The notes under the pieces are model-generated. The model did not search any database. It was not told the origin of the DNA and saw nothing but the letters and a program-made list of their open reading frames with translations. Of a stretch of DNA of 64,000 bases, positions 42,844 through 50,968 are shown in pieces. The stretch's first letter is position 1. Each line of letters opens with the position of its first letter. The position numbers and the translations under genes were made by a program. Source of the stretch: CATQHW01 sp965215345 (GTDB taxonomy: Bacteria > Spirochaetota > Spirochaetia > SZUA-6 > Bin103). The stretch is taken from NCBI GenBank assembly GCA_965215345.1, contig CBDCDL010000002.1, forward strand, positions 3,782,001-3,846,000, written 5' to 3'.

Positions 42844-44643
42844 CTACGGACTTGTCGCGATCGTTCCGTTGGAGCCGACCGCCACGAATCGTGTGCCGCT
42901 CCACGTGATGCTAGAAAGTTCGAAATCCGATCGCTCGGTGATGCTGACGTCTTCCCAATGGTCACCGTCGGTGCTTTGGACGATCGTGCCGGACCGGCTC
43001 ACCGCGACAAATCGTGCCTCGTTGGCTGCGACATCTAGCAGTCCCGTGGTAGCGGTGTCGCTCGCCGCCGTCCAATGATCCCCATCGATGCTATATACGA
43101 TCGCTCCGTCGCCGACAGCCACGAACGTCGTGCCGTTCCAGGCAACACCATAGAGAGATTGCGTAGTAGCGGTGTCGCTCGCCGCCGTCCAGCGATCCCC
43201 ATCGGTGCTGTGCACGATCGTCCCACCGGAGCCGACCGCTACGAAGCGCGTGCCCCCCCAGACAACGCCTGCGAGCCCCGCCGACGTAGCGCTGTTGCTC
43301 GCCGCCATCCAATCGAGTCCATCACTGCTGTACACGATCGTACCGTCGTTTCCAACAGCCACAAGTCGTGCGCCGCTGGAGGCGACACTCTGGAGATTCG
43401 TCGAAGTCGTCTTGGCCCAGTGGGCGCCATCAAAACTGTGCGCCGCCCCCGCCCCGACCGCGATGAAGCGCATGCCGCTCCATATGATGGAATAGAGCCT
43501 TCCAGTGACGCCGATGCCTTCGCTCGTGCTCGTCCAGTCTTCCCCGTCGCTGCTATGTACTACGTCGTCTCCGACCGCTACGAACTTTGTCCCGCTCCAG
43601 GCGACGCCCCAGAGGTGGGAGAGAGGCTCGCCCGGGCTGTCGCTTGCCTCGGTCCAGTCGTCACCATCGACGCTGTGTGCGATCCCGCCGGGACCCGCGG
43701 CTACGAATCTCATTCCGCTCCAGGCGATGGCACGCAGGCTATCGATGTTGAGACTGCGAGCCTCCGTCCACTCGACACCGTCACGGCTGTGCACGATCCC
43801 GTCGCGCCCGACAGCCACAAATCGCGTGCCGTCGTGGACAACGCCAAAAATCGCCGTAGCGCCGGGAGTTGCGGTCCAGCGATCCCCATCGTCGCTGTGT
43901 ACGATCTCGCCCGCGCCGTACGCCACGAACCGCGTGCCGACCGCGACAACGCTGGTGAGAAAGGCAGGAGTAGCGCTGTCGCTCGCGGTCGTCCAGCGAT
44001 CTCCATCGTCGCTGTGGACGATGGTGCCGTCCAATCCAACCGCCACGAACCGCGTACCGTTCCAGGCCACGCCGTTTAGCTGTTTGGTAGTGGCTGTGTC
44101 GCTCGCCGCTGTCCAATGATCCCCGTCGTCGCTGTGCACGATCTCGCCTTCAGTCCCCACCGCCACAAGACGATCGCCGCCGGAGGTAACGTCGAAGAGA
44201 ATGAACGGAGCCGCGCTGCTGTCCGCTCTGGTCCAGCGATCACCATCGCTGCTGTACACGATAGCCCCAAGGCCGACCGCCACGAACCGTGTTCCGTTCC
44301 AGGCGACACCAGTGCGAGAACCGGAGGTGTCGCTGTTGCTGGCCGGCGTCCAGCGATCTCCATCGCTGCTGTGCACGATAGTGCCGCCGTCGCCAACCGC
44401 CACAAATCGGGTGCCGCCCCAGACCAAATCCCGAAGCGACTGCCCCTTCAGACCTCCTGGGGACGTAAAGCCGCCCCCTTCGCGCACCAGCCTCCACTCT
44501 ATCCCTGCGTTCGGATCAATCGTTGGCCCGCGGTCGGGTGGCTGCGACGGACTCGTGGGTCCGCTTTCACAGCCGATGAAGATCAGAGCCGCGAGTGCCC
44601 CCAAGGCCACGAAGACGACTGATACGCTCGTACGATCGGTCAT
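42844..44643 (-). CDS. Repeat lipoprotein with 13 Asp-box-like units
   Basis: A 599-residue surface or periplasmic lipoprotein. The signal peptide ends in a lipobox (AALIFIGC, Cys at 25), followed by a Ser/Pro-rich linker. The rest is a tandem array of about 40-residue units of the form GTRFVAVGxxGTIVHSxDGDxW. I count 13 SxDGxxW motifs, implying one or two beta-propellers. The Asp box is structural here and no sialidase catalytic residues are seen, so a binding or scaffold role is more likely. AAGGA lies before ATG 44643. A second, IS-disrupted paralogue starts upstream at 46758. Confidence 0.85.
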   Translation of the reverse strand: MTDRTSVSVVFVALGALAALIFIGCESGPTSPSQPPDRGPTIDPNAGIEWRLVREGGGFTSPGGLKGQSLRDLVWGGTRFVAVGDGGTIVHSSDGDRWTPASNSDTSGSRTGVAWNGTRFVAVGLGAIVYSSDGDRWTRADSSAAPFILFDVTSGGDRLVAVGTEGEIVHSDDGDHWTAASDTATTKQLNGVAWNGTRFVAVGLDGTIVHSDDGDRWTTASDSATPAFLTSVVAVGTRFVAYGAGEIVHSDDGDRWTATPGATAIFGVVHDGTRFVAVGRDGIVHSRDGVEWTEARSLNIDSLRAIAWSGMRFVAAGPGGIAHSVDGDDWTEASDSPGEPLSHLWGVAWSGTKFVAVGDDVVHSSDGEDWTSTSEGIGVTGRLYSIIWSGMRFIAVGAGAAHSFDGAHWAKTTSTNLQSVASSGARLVAVGNDGTIVYSSDGLDWMAASNSATSAGLAGVVWGGTRFVAVGSGGTIVHSTDGDRWTAASDTATTQSLYGVAWNGTTFVAVGDGAIVYSIDGDHWTAASDTATTGLLDVAANEARFVAVSRSGTIVQSTDGDHWEDVSITERSDFELSSITWSGTRFVAVGSNGTIATSP

Positions 44644-44692
44644 TACTCAAGTCCTTTTGTTTCCTTGCGTTGATCATGGGAATTTGGCGAGG

Positions 44693-44780
44693 CTATTGTG
44701 GGCTCGCTACGACTGTCCCGTTGTCTCCCACCGCTACGAACGAGCGCCGTTCGACGCTATGTCACTAAGATGGTCGAGAG
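44693..44780 (-). pseudogene. C-terminal end of the second repeat lipoprotein
   Basis: Reads RRSFVAVGDNGTVVASPQ before TAG at 44695-44693, matching the last unit of the neighbouring intact lipoprotein (FVAVGSNGTIATSP). It directly abuts the left end of IS66 copy 1. Together with 46417-46758 it shows that the IS sits in a paralogous lipoprotein gene that has lost nearly all its repeats. Confidence 0.75.
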
Positions 44781-46416
44781 GTAACTACTCAGCCCACGGA
44801 GCAAGTGGTTCCAAGGGCTGGACATGGTTGGAGGCGATGGTCTAGCCTCGCAGGCGGGAGGGGCGGCATCGAGTGGGACTGATTTCCGAACTCACACGTG
44901 CAGATATAGCTGCGGCCTACGAGGCCGGCCGTAGCGCAGTGGTCGCACTGATAGAGCAGATCATCGAGATCAATACGGACCGGCAGCAACGCATCGAGCA
45001 ACAGGAGCTGCGGATCGAGCAACAGGAGCAGCGGATCGCAACGCTGGAGCGGGAACTGCAGGAACTGAGGACGGACAGTCACGACAGCGGCAAGCCGCCG
45101 TCTCGGGACAGCTTCGAGCGCAAGCAACAGGAGCGCAAGAGGAAGTCACGCAAAGAGCGCCGCAGGCGTCCGGGCGGGCAGCCGGACCATCCGGGCGCGA
45201 CGCTGTGTCAGGTAGAGGAACCGACGAGGACCACGATCCACACCGTGGACGACTGCCCGTGCGGCAGCTCTCTGCGCGAACAGCCGGTAGCGGGCTACGA
45301 ACGCCGTCAGGTGTTCGATGTGCCGCCGCTTGCGGTCGAGGTCAGCGAACACCGCAGCGAACGCAAGCGCTGCCCGGACTGCGGGCAGATCACGGTGGCG
45401 GCGTTCCCCGACGGCGTCGAGCAGCCGGTCCAGTACGGCCATCGGCTGCAGGCGATAGCGGCGTATCTGCGCACCTATGGACTGTTGCCGTATCGGCGGA
45501 CTGCCGAATTGTGCAAGGACCTGTTCTCGATGCCGATCAGCGAGGGGACGTTGGCGAGCATCAACGCAGCCTGCGGGCAGCGCTTGGCCGGGATGGTCGA
45601 GACGATCCGTAAAGCGATCACGGTGCAGCCGATGGCGTGTTTTGACGAGACCGGGATGAGTATCGGCGGCAGGCTGCACTGGCTGCACGTGGCGAGCACG
45701 GAGCTGCTGACGTACTACGCGGCGCACGCCAAGCGGGGGAGGGAGGCGATTGCCGACATCGGCATCTTGCCGGACTTCGCCGGGGTGGCGGTGCACGACC
45801 ACTGGCAGAGCTACTTCGGCTACGAGTGTGAGCATGGGTTGTGCAACGCGCATCATCTGCGGGAACTGAGGTTCGTCGAGGAGCAGTACGAACAGGGGTG
45901 GGCGGCGGACCTCAAGGAGTTGCTGCTGACCGTCAAGGAGGCAGTGGATGGCGCGCGTGAAGAGGGGAGTCAGCACCTGGACCAAGCGCTGTGCGAGCGC
46001 TATACGGCCGAGTACCAGCGAATCATCGCGGCGGGGATGGCGGCCAATCCACCGGCGCCGCAGCCGCCGGCGGGCAGCGGCAAGCGCCGCGGACGCACGA
46101 AGCAGAGCAAGCCGCGCAACCTGCTGCTGAGGCTGTCGAAGCGCGCGGAGTCGGTGCTGGCGTTCATGAACGACTTGCGGGTTCCGTTCGACAACAACCA
46201 GGCGGAGCGGGATCTGCGGATGATGAAAGTGCAGCAGAAGATCTCAGGGACGTTCCGCAGCCAGCACGGCGCCGAGGAGTTCTGCCGGACCAGGGCCTAT
46301 ATCTCCACGATCCGCAAGAACGGCTTGTCTGTGATCGATGCTCTGAGTTCCGTCTTCGAAGGCCGTCCGATGGTTCCACCCTGCCTCATAACCGGCCCGC
46401 CCCCCTGAGTAGTTAC
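44781..46416 (+). mobile_element. IS66 family insertion sequence, copy 1 (ISBst12-like, single gene)
   Basis: The element is 1,636 bp bounded by GTAACTACTCAG (44781-44792) and its inverse (46405-46416). It contains only the tnpC-type transposase, as in the ISBst12 subgroup. IS66 elements normally make 8-bp target duplications, but the flanks here (GTCGAGAG left, CCCCATTC right) do not match, so a neighbouring deletion or recombination has altered one side. It is 21 bp longer than copy 2. Confidence 0.9.
44873..46408 (+). CDS. IS66 family transposase (TnpC), copy 1
   Basis: A 511-residue transposase starting at GTG 44873 behind GGGAGGGG. It has an N-terminal coiled coil with a QQELRIE-type heptad repeat, a basic linker with the SHDSGKPPSRDSF motif, a zinc-finger-like CPCGSSL...CPDCG region, and the DDE core. 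D258 lies in CFDETGMS, D309 in VHDHWQSYF and E445 in NNQAERDLRM. The C-terminal IS66 tail is also present. The gene is intact. It differs from copy 2 chiefly by one extra 7-residue coiled-coil heptad. Confidence 0.94.
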   Translation: MGLISELTRADIAAAYEAGRSAVVALIEQIIEINTDRQQRIEQQELRIEQQEQRIATLERELQELRTDSHDSGKPPSRDSFERKQQERKRKSRKERRRRPGGQPDHPGATLCQVEEPTRTTIHTVDDCPCGSSLREQPVAGYERRQVFDVPPLAVEVSEHRSERKRCPDCGQITVAAFPDGVEQPVQYGHRLQAIAAYLRTYGLLPYRRTAELCKDLFSMPISEGTLASINAACGQRLAGMVETIRKAITVQPMACFDETGMSIGGRLHWLHVASTELLTYYAAHAKRGREAIADIGILPDFAGVAVHDHWQSYFGYECEHGLCNAHHLRELRFVEEQYEQGWAADLKELLLTVKEAVDGAREEGSQHLDQALCERYTAEYQRIIAAGMAANPPAPQPPAGSGKRRGRTKQSKPRNLLLRLSKRAESVLAFMNDLRVPFDNNQAERDLRMMKVQQKISGTFRSQHGAEEFCRTRAYISTIRKNGLSVIDALSSVFEGRPMVPPCLITGPPP

Positions 46417-46758
46417 CCCCATTCGATACAACGGCGACGAGAGACTCTGAAGTGGCGGTCTCGCTCGCGGCCGTCCACGTGTCCCATCACTGCTGTGCAC
46501 GATCGTGCCGCTGCGTCCGACCGCCACCAGTCGTTCCCCATTCCCCGCGACACCACGGAGAGAGTTGCCCGTCTGTCCTGCTGGGGACGTAAAGCCACCG
46601 CCTTGCCGGGCCAGCTTCCACTCCAGGCCCGGCTCGGGCTGGCCTACTGGTTCTGTCGGCGGGGTCGTCGGCCCGCTCTCGCACCCCGCGAATACAAGCC
46701 CGGCGATTGCTATCAGAGCCACCAAGCCCACTCTGGTGCGTCCGCTACGCCTTGTCAT
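46417..46758 (-). pseudogene. N-terminal end of the second repeat lipoprotein
   Basis: The 5' end is intact: a signal peptide with lipobox GLVFAGC, the linker with PTTPPTEPVG, then LARQGGGFTSPAGQTGNSLRG and one repeat unit ending TIVHSSDGTR. This parallels the intact lipoprotein closely. A frameshift follows near 46490 (the expected RWTAAS appears in the next frame), and the gene then runs into the right end of IS66 copy 1. Its C-terminal end remains at 44693-44780. The two genes were tandem paralogues on the - strand. Confidence 0.8.
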
Positions 46759-47436
46759 TTTCTCAGCTCCTTGCCGGGTGTTTGTATTCAGGGCGCAAAC
46801 AAGACGTACCTGGAGGGAAATCGTTTGCCGTGGATGAGCTCATCAGCCTGCCCGAGCGACCGGGCGGCCTCGCTATGGGCGCAGGTGGTTCGGTCGTGGC
46901 GCCTCCGTTGACCATGGCAACTCGGACGTCCAATGGTCGGAAACCCACTGGAGAACACGGCCGTAGGTAGCGGTCTGGCAGTGGCGCAGGACCCTCCTGG
47001 ATCGGACCAAGTACGATCCGCGGTTGGCGCGTGAGGTGGTGAATTCGCCAGAGGCTTGAGCTCCGCGAACGACTCGATCACGTTGGTCCTCCGCAGATGC
47101 CGCCGCCGCGACCAGCACCCCACTCTCGTGCCAGCCCTGAATCGCAGCAGCGTTGACGCTGATTCTACAGCTAATCCTCCCCTTCCTTCCGAAGGTGCCA
47201 AGAACCCAACAGCACGCCGTTTGCTAAGGCGCGCGCGGACATTGGCTGTGATCATTCCGGGTAACAGCAGCTCCGTCAACGGAATTTCGGGACAAACCGG
47301 CCCGCTTCAGGAAATGCTACAGCAATCCAGGAACGAGGACGCTCTTCCCATTCAAGCGTCGATGCGCAAACCGGGAAGCGGTCGTCAATCCAGGAAACAC
47401 GGAGATCTGTTCAAGTGTCAGGGAGAACGCGAATTA
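46759..47436. other. Stretch without a recognisable gene
   Basis: Several overlapping open frames exist on both strands, but none shows family resemblance, a ribosome site or consistent codon use. The left 80 bases must hold the promoter of the broken lipoprotein gene. The composition is lower in GC than in the metabolic genes, suggesting old mobile-element or intergenic sequence. Confidence 0.5.
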
Positions 47437-48606
47437 CTATTCTGGCGAGCCGCGATCGGGATCCGCCTGAGCCGACGAGTTGCTGACGCGATCTCGGACT
47501 GACCGGAGGTACGGACGGCTTACGGGTACTTCCTGACCATCGCTAAGGCGCAACAGCATCCGGTGATCGCGTCGTACCAGGCGCCGCATGTGGCGATACG
47601 CAACCCAGTGCGATCGATGCGTCTGCATGCCCCGGTCGCCCAGTGCGGCCATGGCGTCCGCGAGCCGCATCAGGAGGACCGACGAGCCGGTGGTGGTCAC
47701 CACGTCGATGTAGTGACCGGACACGTGTACGCACACCACTTCACCACTTAACGCCTCCGCAGAGCGTGACCCTGTCGAGTCCGCAACAGGAGCGTCTCTC
47801 TCCTCGAAGTCTGTCGCCGCCTCCTGGTGAAGTTCGTGGCGTGCGCACTCATGTCCACTTGGCGGGCGCTCGGACGATCCATGGCTCGGGGCTACGGATG
47901 CCGGTAAGTCCCGCGCCGGCAACGACTCGGCAAGACCCTGCTCCTTTATCGAAACGGCCTCAGGGGCGGAAGCGGCGCGACCGGAGGACGCCGCGGGGGC
48001 AGTCTGCGAGTCGGCGTCCTGCTCACCGGAAGAGGTCAGATCCGAAGGTGCCGTGCGCCTGAGTGCGCGAGCCCCCCGGCGTTCGAGCCGCAGCAGGAGA
48101 GTGTATGCGACCATTGCCGCGGCCCACAGCGCCCCCACCACGTGCACGGAGAAGACCGTCCAAAACGCCGTGTGGGAGGTTGTCTCACCAAGGAACATCG
48201 TGCACGCCCCGAAGAAAACGGCCGTGCTGGGTACTGCGAGAACCACGGCAGCAACGAGGAACATCAGAAGCGCCTGGAACTTCGGCCGGAACCTGGCCAG
48301 ATAGAGCACCAGAATGGTGTTCGGGTAGCCCATCAACAAATCGAACACGCTGACGAGGGATACAAAGGCCACGAGCTGAGTCCCGTTCAGCGCTTCCCGC
48401 ATGTTCATCGGGTCCCACAGCGAGACCAATCCTGCAATCACCGCTACTATGGACACCGTGAGCATGAACATGCCGGGAGTCGCCAACTCTCGATACGCGT
48501 AGCGCATTTCCACGTGCCGCCTCATGCGTTGCTCAGGCAGGTGGTAATTCAGGAAAGTGCAGACGCGGGCGGAATCTTCCTGTTGGTTCAGAAAGGACCT
48601 GTCCAC
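47437..48606 (-). CDS. LytTR-domain membrane-bound transcription regulator
   Basis: A 389-residue protein. Four predicted membrane helices lie between about residues 45 and 170 (TPGMFMLTVSIVAVIAGLVSL, AFVSLVSVFDLLMG, AVVLAVPSTAVFFGA, VVGALWAAAMVAYTLLL). A low-complexity linker of about 110 residues follows, then a C-terminal LytTR DNA-binding domain (CVHVSGHYIDVVTTTGSS, QTHRSHWVAYRHMRRLVR, GQEVPVSRPYLRSVRDR). LytTR proteins with an integral membrane part, without a receiver domain, are thought to sense membrane signals directly. The start is probably GTG 48606, with an alternative ATG at residue 28. The target genes are unknown. Confidence 0.85.
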   Translation of the reverse strand: MDRSFLNQQEDSARVCTFLNYHLPEQRMRRHVEMRYAYRELATPGMFMLTVSIVAVIAGLVSLWDPMNMREALNGTQLVAFVSLVSVFDLLMGYPNTILVLYLARFRPKFQALLMFLVAAVVLAVPSTAVFFGACTMFLGETTSHTAFWTVFSVHVVGALWAAAMVAYTLLLRLERRGARALRRTAPSDLTSSGEQDADSQTAPAASSGRAASAPEAVSIKEQGLAESLPARDLPASVAPSHGSSERPPSGHECARHELHQEAATDFEERDAPVADSTGSRSAEALSGEVVCVHVSGHYIDVVTTTGSSVLLMRLADAMAALGDRGMQTHRSHWVAYRHMRRLVRRDHRMLLRLSDGQEVPVSRPYLRSVRDRVSNSSAQADPDRGSPE

Positions 48607-49072
48607 CTCTGGGGTTCGTTCTCGCTGGGAAACCGGTGTTCCATCCCCTTCGCGCTTTCATTTTCGGTTTCAATTGTCTACGCACGATCACGACACGTCT
48701 ATCGCCGAAGGTCCAGGAGAAGCCGGAACGGATCTGAAGCGTCGGCGAAGGACGCTTGCGAATGAAGCACTCGATTGTAAATTGTTGGTCTCAGAAGATT
48801 AGAAAGACGGAATGTCGTCTCGGCAACGCCGCTCCGTGGCGCGCGAAATGCCGAGTCGGTGACGTGCGAAGATGCGGGGTGACGTACTCCGAACCCGGCA
48901 TCCAGCCCCGCATTCCTCCGACGGCTTCTTTCCGGAAGACTTGCATTGGCAGCTCAGGTCTCTCCTCTCAGGCATGAACGACGTCAGCGAAGAATGGCGA
49001 TTCGCGAATGGGTGGAAGCCAGGTCATTCAGGAAGAAGAACGTACCGACTACTCGACCTTTCTTCCCGGGAT
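48607..49072. other. AT-richer intergenic region, no gene seen
   Basis: No convincing reading frame is present. The part around 48700-48830 is less GC-rich and probably contains the promoter of the LytTR gene. The right part shows no similarity to anything I recognise until the degraded arfB copy begins. Confidence 0.5.
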
Positions 49073-49375
49073 TCACAACGCGGCGCGAACCAGGAAGTTG
49101 ATGCTGACGTGGGGGTGAACGGCGAAGCGCGTCCAGCGGCCCGAGCGCAACTCGGAAATCTCCGGCTGTGCACGAAGCGCGCGGGCCACCCCTGCGCCAC
49201 GCCGCCGCTGCGGGGGCTCCTGCATCGCCCGTGCGATGAGCGCGGCGAGCCGTGCGCGCGCATTGCGCCGTCGGCGGTCAACGTTCACGTTCTGGCCGCC
49301 CGGCCCTCCGGCCTGGACGAAGCGATCGTCGAGCTCGTCGTCCGGGATGGTGAGGTCCGGCGTGATCTCCAGCAC
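49073..49375 (-). pseudogene. Degraded second copy of arfB
   Basis: Starts like the intact gene (VLEITPDLTIPDDELDDRFV) and keeps the GGQ motif (GGPGGQNVN). It then jumps to NARARLAALIARAMQEP, so about 48 residues corresponding to the core after GGQ are deleted. A junk tail follows. The motif remains but the fold cannot, so it is a pseudogene. It keeps the same order and spacing relative to the aldo/keto reductase copy as the intact pair at 41.4-42.7 kb. Confidence 0.85.
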
Positions 49376-49382
49376 GTCCGGG

Positions 49383-49976
49383 CTACACGGCCGGAGCGGC
49401 CCGCTCGCCGGCCTCGTCGAGCCGGCGCTTCGACTCGGCAAGGGTGTCCCGGGGCAGCGGGCCGCGCCGCACCGCGGCCACGTTCTCCCGCAGGTGCTCG
49501 GGCCGCGTGGTGCCGACGATAATGGTGTGGGCGTGCGGGTGGCTCAGCGTGTAGCGCAGCACGAACGCCGAGCGGCCCTCGCCGGCTTCGCGCAACTCGT
49601 CCAGGCCGGCGCGCTCGAAGACCGCCCAGCGATCCGCCGACCCGCGTCCGCTGCCCGGCTCGCCCTGCGCCACGCCGCCGCGGATGACGATGCCCACGCC
49701 GGCTTCGCCCGCGCGTGTGATCCACTCCTCGTGCCCCCGCTCCAGCGCGGAGTAGGGGATCTGCATCACATCGAACACGCTCCAATCCAGGTAGGTCGGC
49801 AGGTCCGGCAGCACGGTTGAGACGCCGATGAAGCGCACCTGTCCGTTGCGGCGCATCTCCTGCAGGGCGTCGACCAGGCCGCCGGCCTCGCATTCGGCGA
49901 CGCTGGGGTTATGAAGCTGCATCACGTCGACGCTGTCGCGGCGCAGCCGCTTCAGGCTGATCTCGAGACCGCGGAA
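49383..49976 (-). pseudogene. Aldo/keto reductase, 5'-truncated second copy
   Basis: Very similar to the intact reductase from FRGLEISLKRL onward (QLHNPSVAECEAGG, VIRGGVAQGEPGSG, IIVGTTRPEHLRENVAAV) to the same C-terminus. The first 110 or so residues, including the catalytic Asp, Tyr and Lys, are missing. At 49976 the sequence switches abruptly to an istB fragment on the other strand, so the truncation marks an IS21-family insertion or a later deletion. Confidence 0.88.
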
Positions 49977-49977
49977 C

Positions 49978-50303
49978 TGGCTACCTGTCTTACTTACGGT
50001 CCTGACGCGGCCAACGTGCTGTTCCATGTCGTCAACGAACGACACCTGCGCGGGCGCTCGATGCTGTTCACGACCAACAAGTCGCCGCTGACCGCCTGGG
50101 GCGCCGTGCTGCACGACGCCGATCTGGCCGAGGCGATCGTCGACCGCATTCTCGAACGCGGTAGACTGATGCTGCTCGATGGCCCGTCTTACCGCACCCA
50201 ACACCTCGATCTCGACGTTGAAGGCGCCGAGCTCGCGCACGATGAACCGGCCAGAATTTCCGGAAAACACCGGCCAGAGTTTCCGGAACCCACAACGGCC
50301 CAC
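49978..50303 (+). mobile_element. IS21-family remnant with the 3' part of istB
   Basis: The + strand encodes the end of an IstB helper ATPase: YGPDAANVLFHVVNERHLRG, MLFTTNKSPLTAWGAVLHDA, then IVDRILERGRLMLLDGPS. Walker A and B and the istA gene are absent. A TTAC duplication near 49989 breaks the frame at GYLSY. The right end carries two 20-bp repeats typical of IS21-type termini and stops inside a ParE toxin gene. It is an immobile fragment. Confidence 0.82.
50246..50288 (+). repeat. Terminal direct repeats of the IS21 remnant
   Basis: ACCGGCCAGAATTTCCGGAA (50246-50265) recurs at 50269-50288 with one difference, a 23-bp period. IS21-family ends commonly carry such multiple transposase-binding repeats. 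Confidence 0.75.
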
Positions 50304-50512
50304 TTGAAGACGAACCACCACCGGACATGCTCACCGGTGAGGTCAGGGCGCGTCACACCAGAGCCTCGCTGAGATGCCAGTAGCTCGAACGCTTGCACGA
50401 ACCTGTCGTGGAGGCGCAACGCACGTTCCGCGCCGTCCCGATCCGCGACGTAGTTCAGGATCTCGGCGAGATCAGCTTGGGCGGTACCGGTGGGCTGGTA
50501 GCCGGCGTTCAA
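50300..50512 (-). pseudogene. ParE/RelE-type toxin, truncated by the IS21 remnant
   Basis: The first 70 residues are a normal ParE-family toxin: QADLAEILNYVADRDGAERA, RFVQAFELLASQRGSG, then GEHVRWWFVFKW. The final strands with the usual YRV motif are missing, because the frame enters IS21 sequence near 50303 and continues as unrelated residues to 50189. The start overlaps the antitoxin stop by 4 bases. The toxin is predicted to be inactive. Confidence 0.82.
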
Positions 50513-50853
50513 TCCGCCCGCGCCTCGATCTGCTCACGCAAGCGCCGCATTGCGGCCGGGCCGTCGGTCACGCGGCCTTCCTGGCAGTCCTGCATCGCCG
50601 CTTCAACCAAGCCACGGAAGTGAACCCGAGCCCGCTCCATCAACTCCGCAGGAAGTTGCTCCGCCTCCTTTTCGCTCAGGCCGTCGTAGATCCACTTCTC
50701 CAGGAGGCGGCGATGCTCGCTTTGCTCGAGCAGGCGCAGTCCATCTCTGACCACTTCGCTGGCGGTTCGATAGCGCCCGGCCGACACCAACGCGTCCACG
50801 AAGGCATCCTGGTGTGGCGGCAGGGAGACGTTTCTGGTCTGCCGGTTACCCAT
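50509..50853 (-). CDS. ParD-type antitoxin (CopG/RHH)
   Basis: A 114-residue ribbon-helix-helix antitoxin. The N-terminal RQTRNVSLPPHQDAFVDALV and YRTASEVVRDGLRLLEQ are the ParD DNA-binding signature. A C-terminal extension (HFRGLVEAAMQDCQEGRVTD) resembles longer ParD proteins and should bind the toxin. ATG 50853 begins at the homology. A TTGACA hexamer lies on the - strand about 35 bases upstream, but its -10 is unclear. The adjacent toxin gene is truncated, so the antitoxin is now orphaned. Confidence 0.88.
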   Translation of the reverse strand: MGNRQTRNVSLPPHQDAFVDALVSAGRYRTASEVVRDGLRLLEQSEHRRLLEKWIYDGLSEKEAEQLPAELMERARVHFRGLVEAAMQDCQEGRVTDGPAAMRRLREQIEARAD

Positions 50854-50968
50854 AGCGCCACTGTCGCGCAAGATCGGAGCGTTTGTCAATATTCGCCACA
50901 GACGCTCGATCGCGTACTTGAACGGCTCGTCGCCCGGGTTCATCATGCCGTCATGGGAGGTGGTCCAA

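Noticed and set aside
46788..47279. Long - strand open frame of about 160 codons
   Set aside because: It has no recognisable motif, no ribosome site and atypical residue use; overlapping frames on both strands are equally long.
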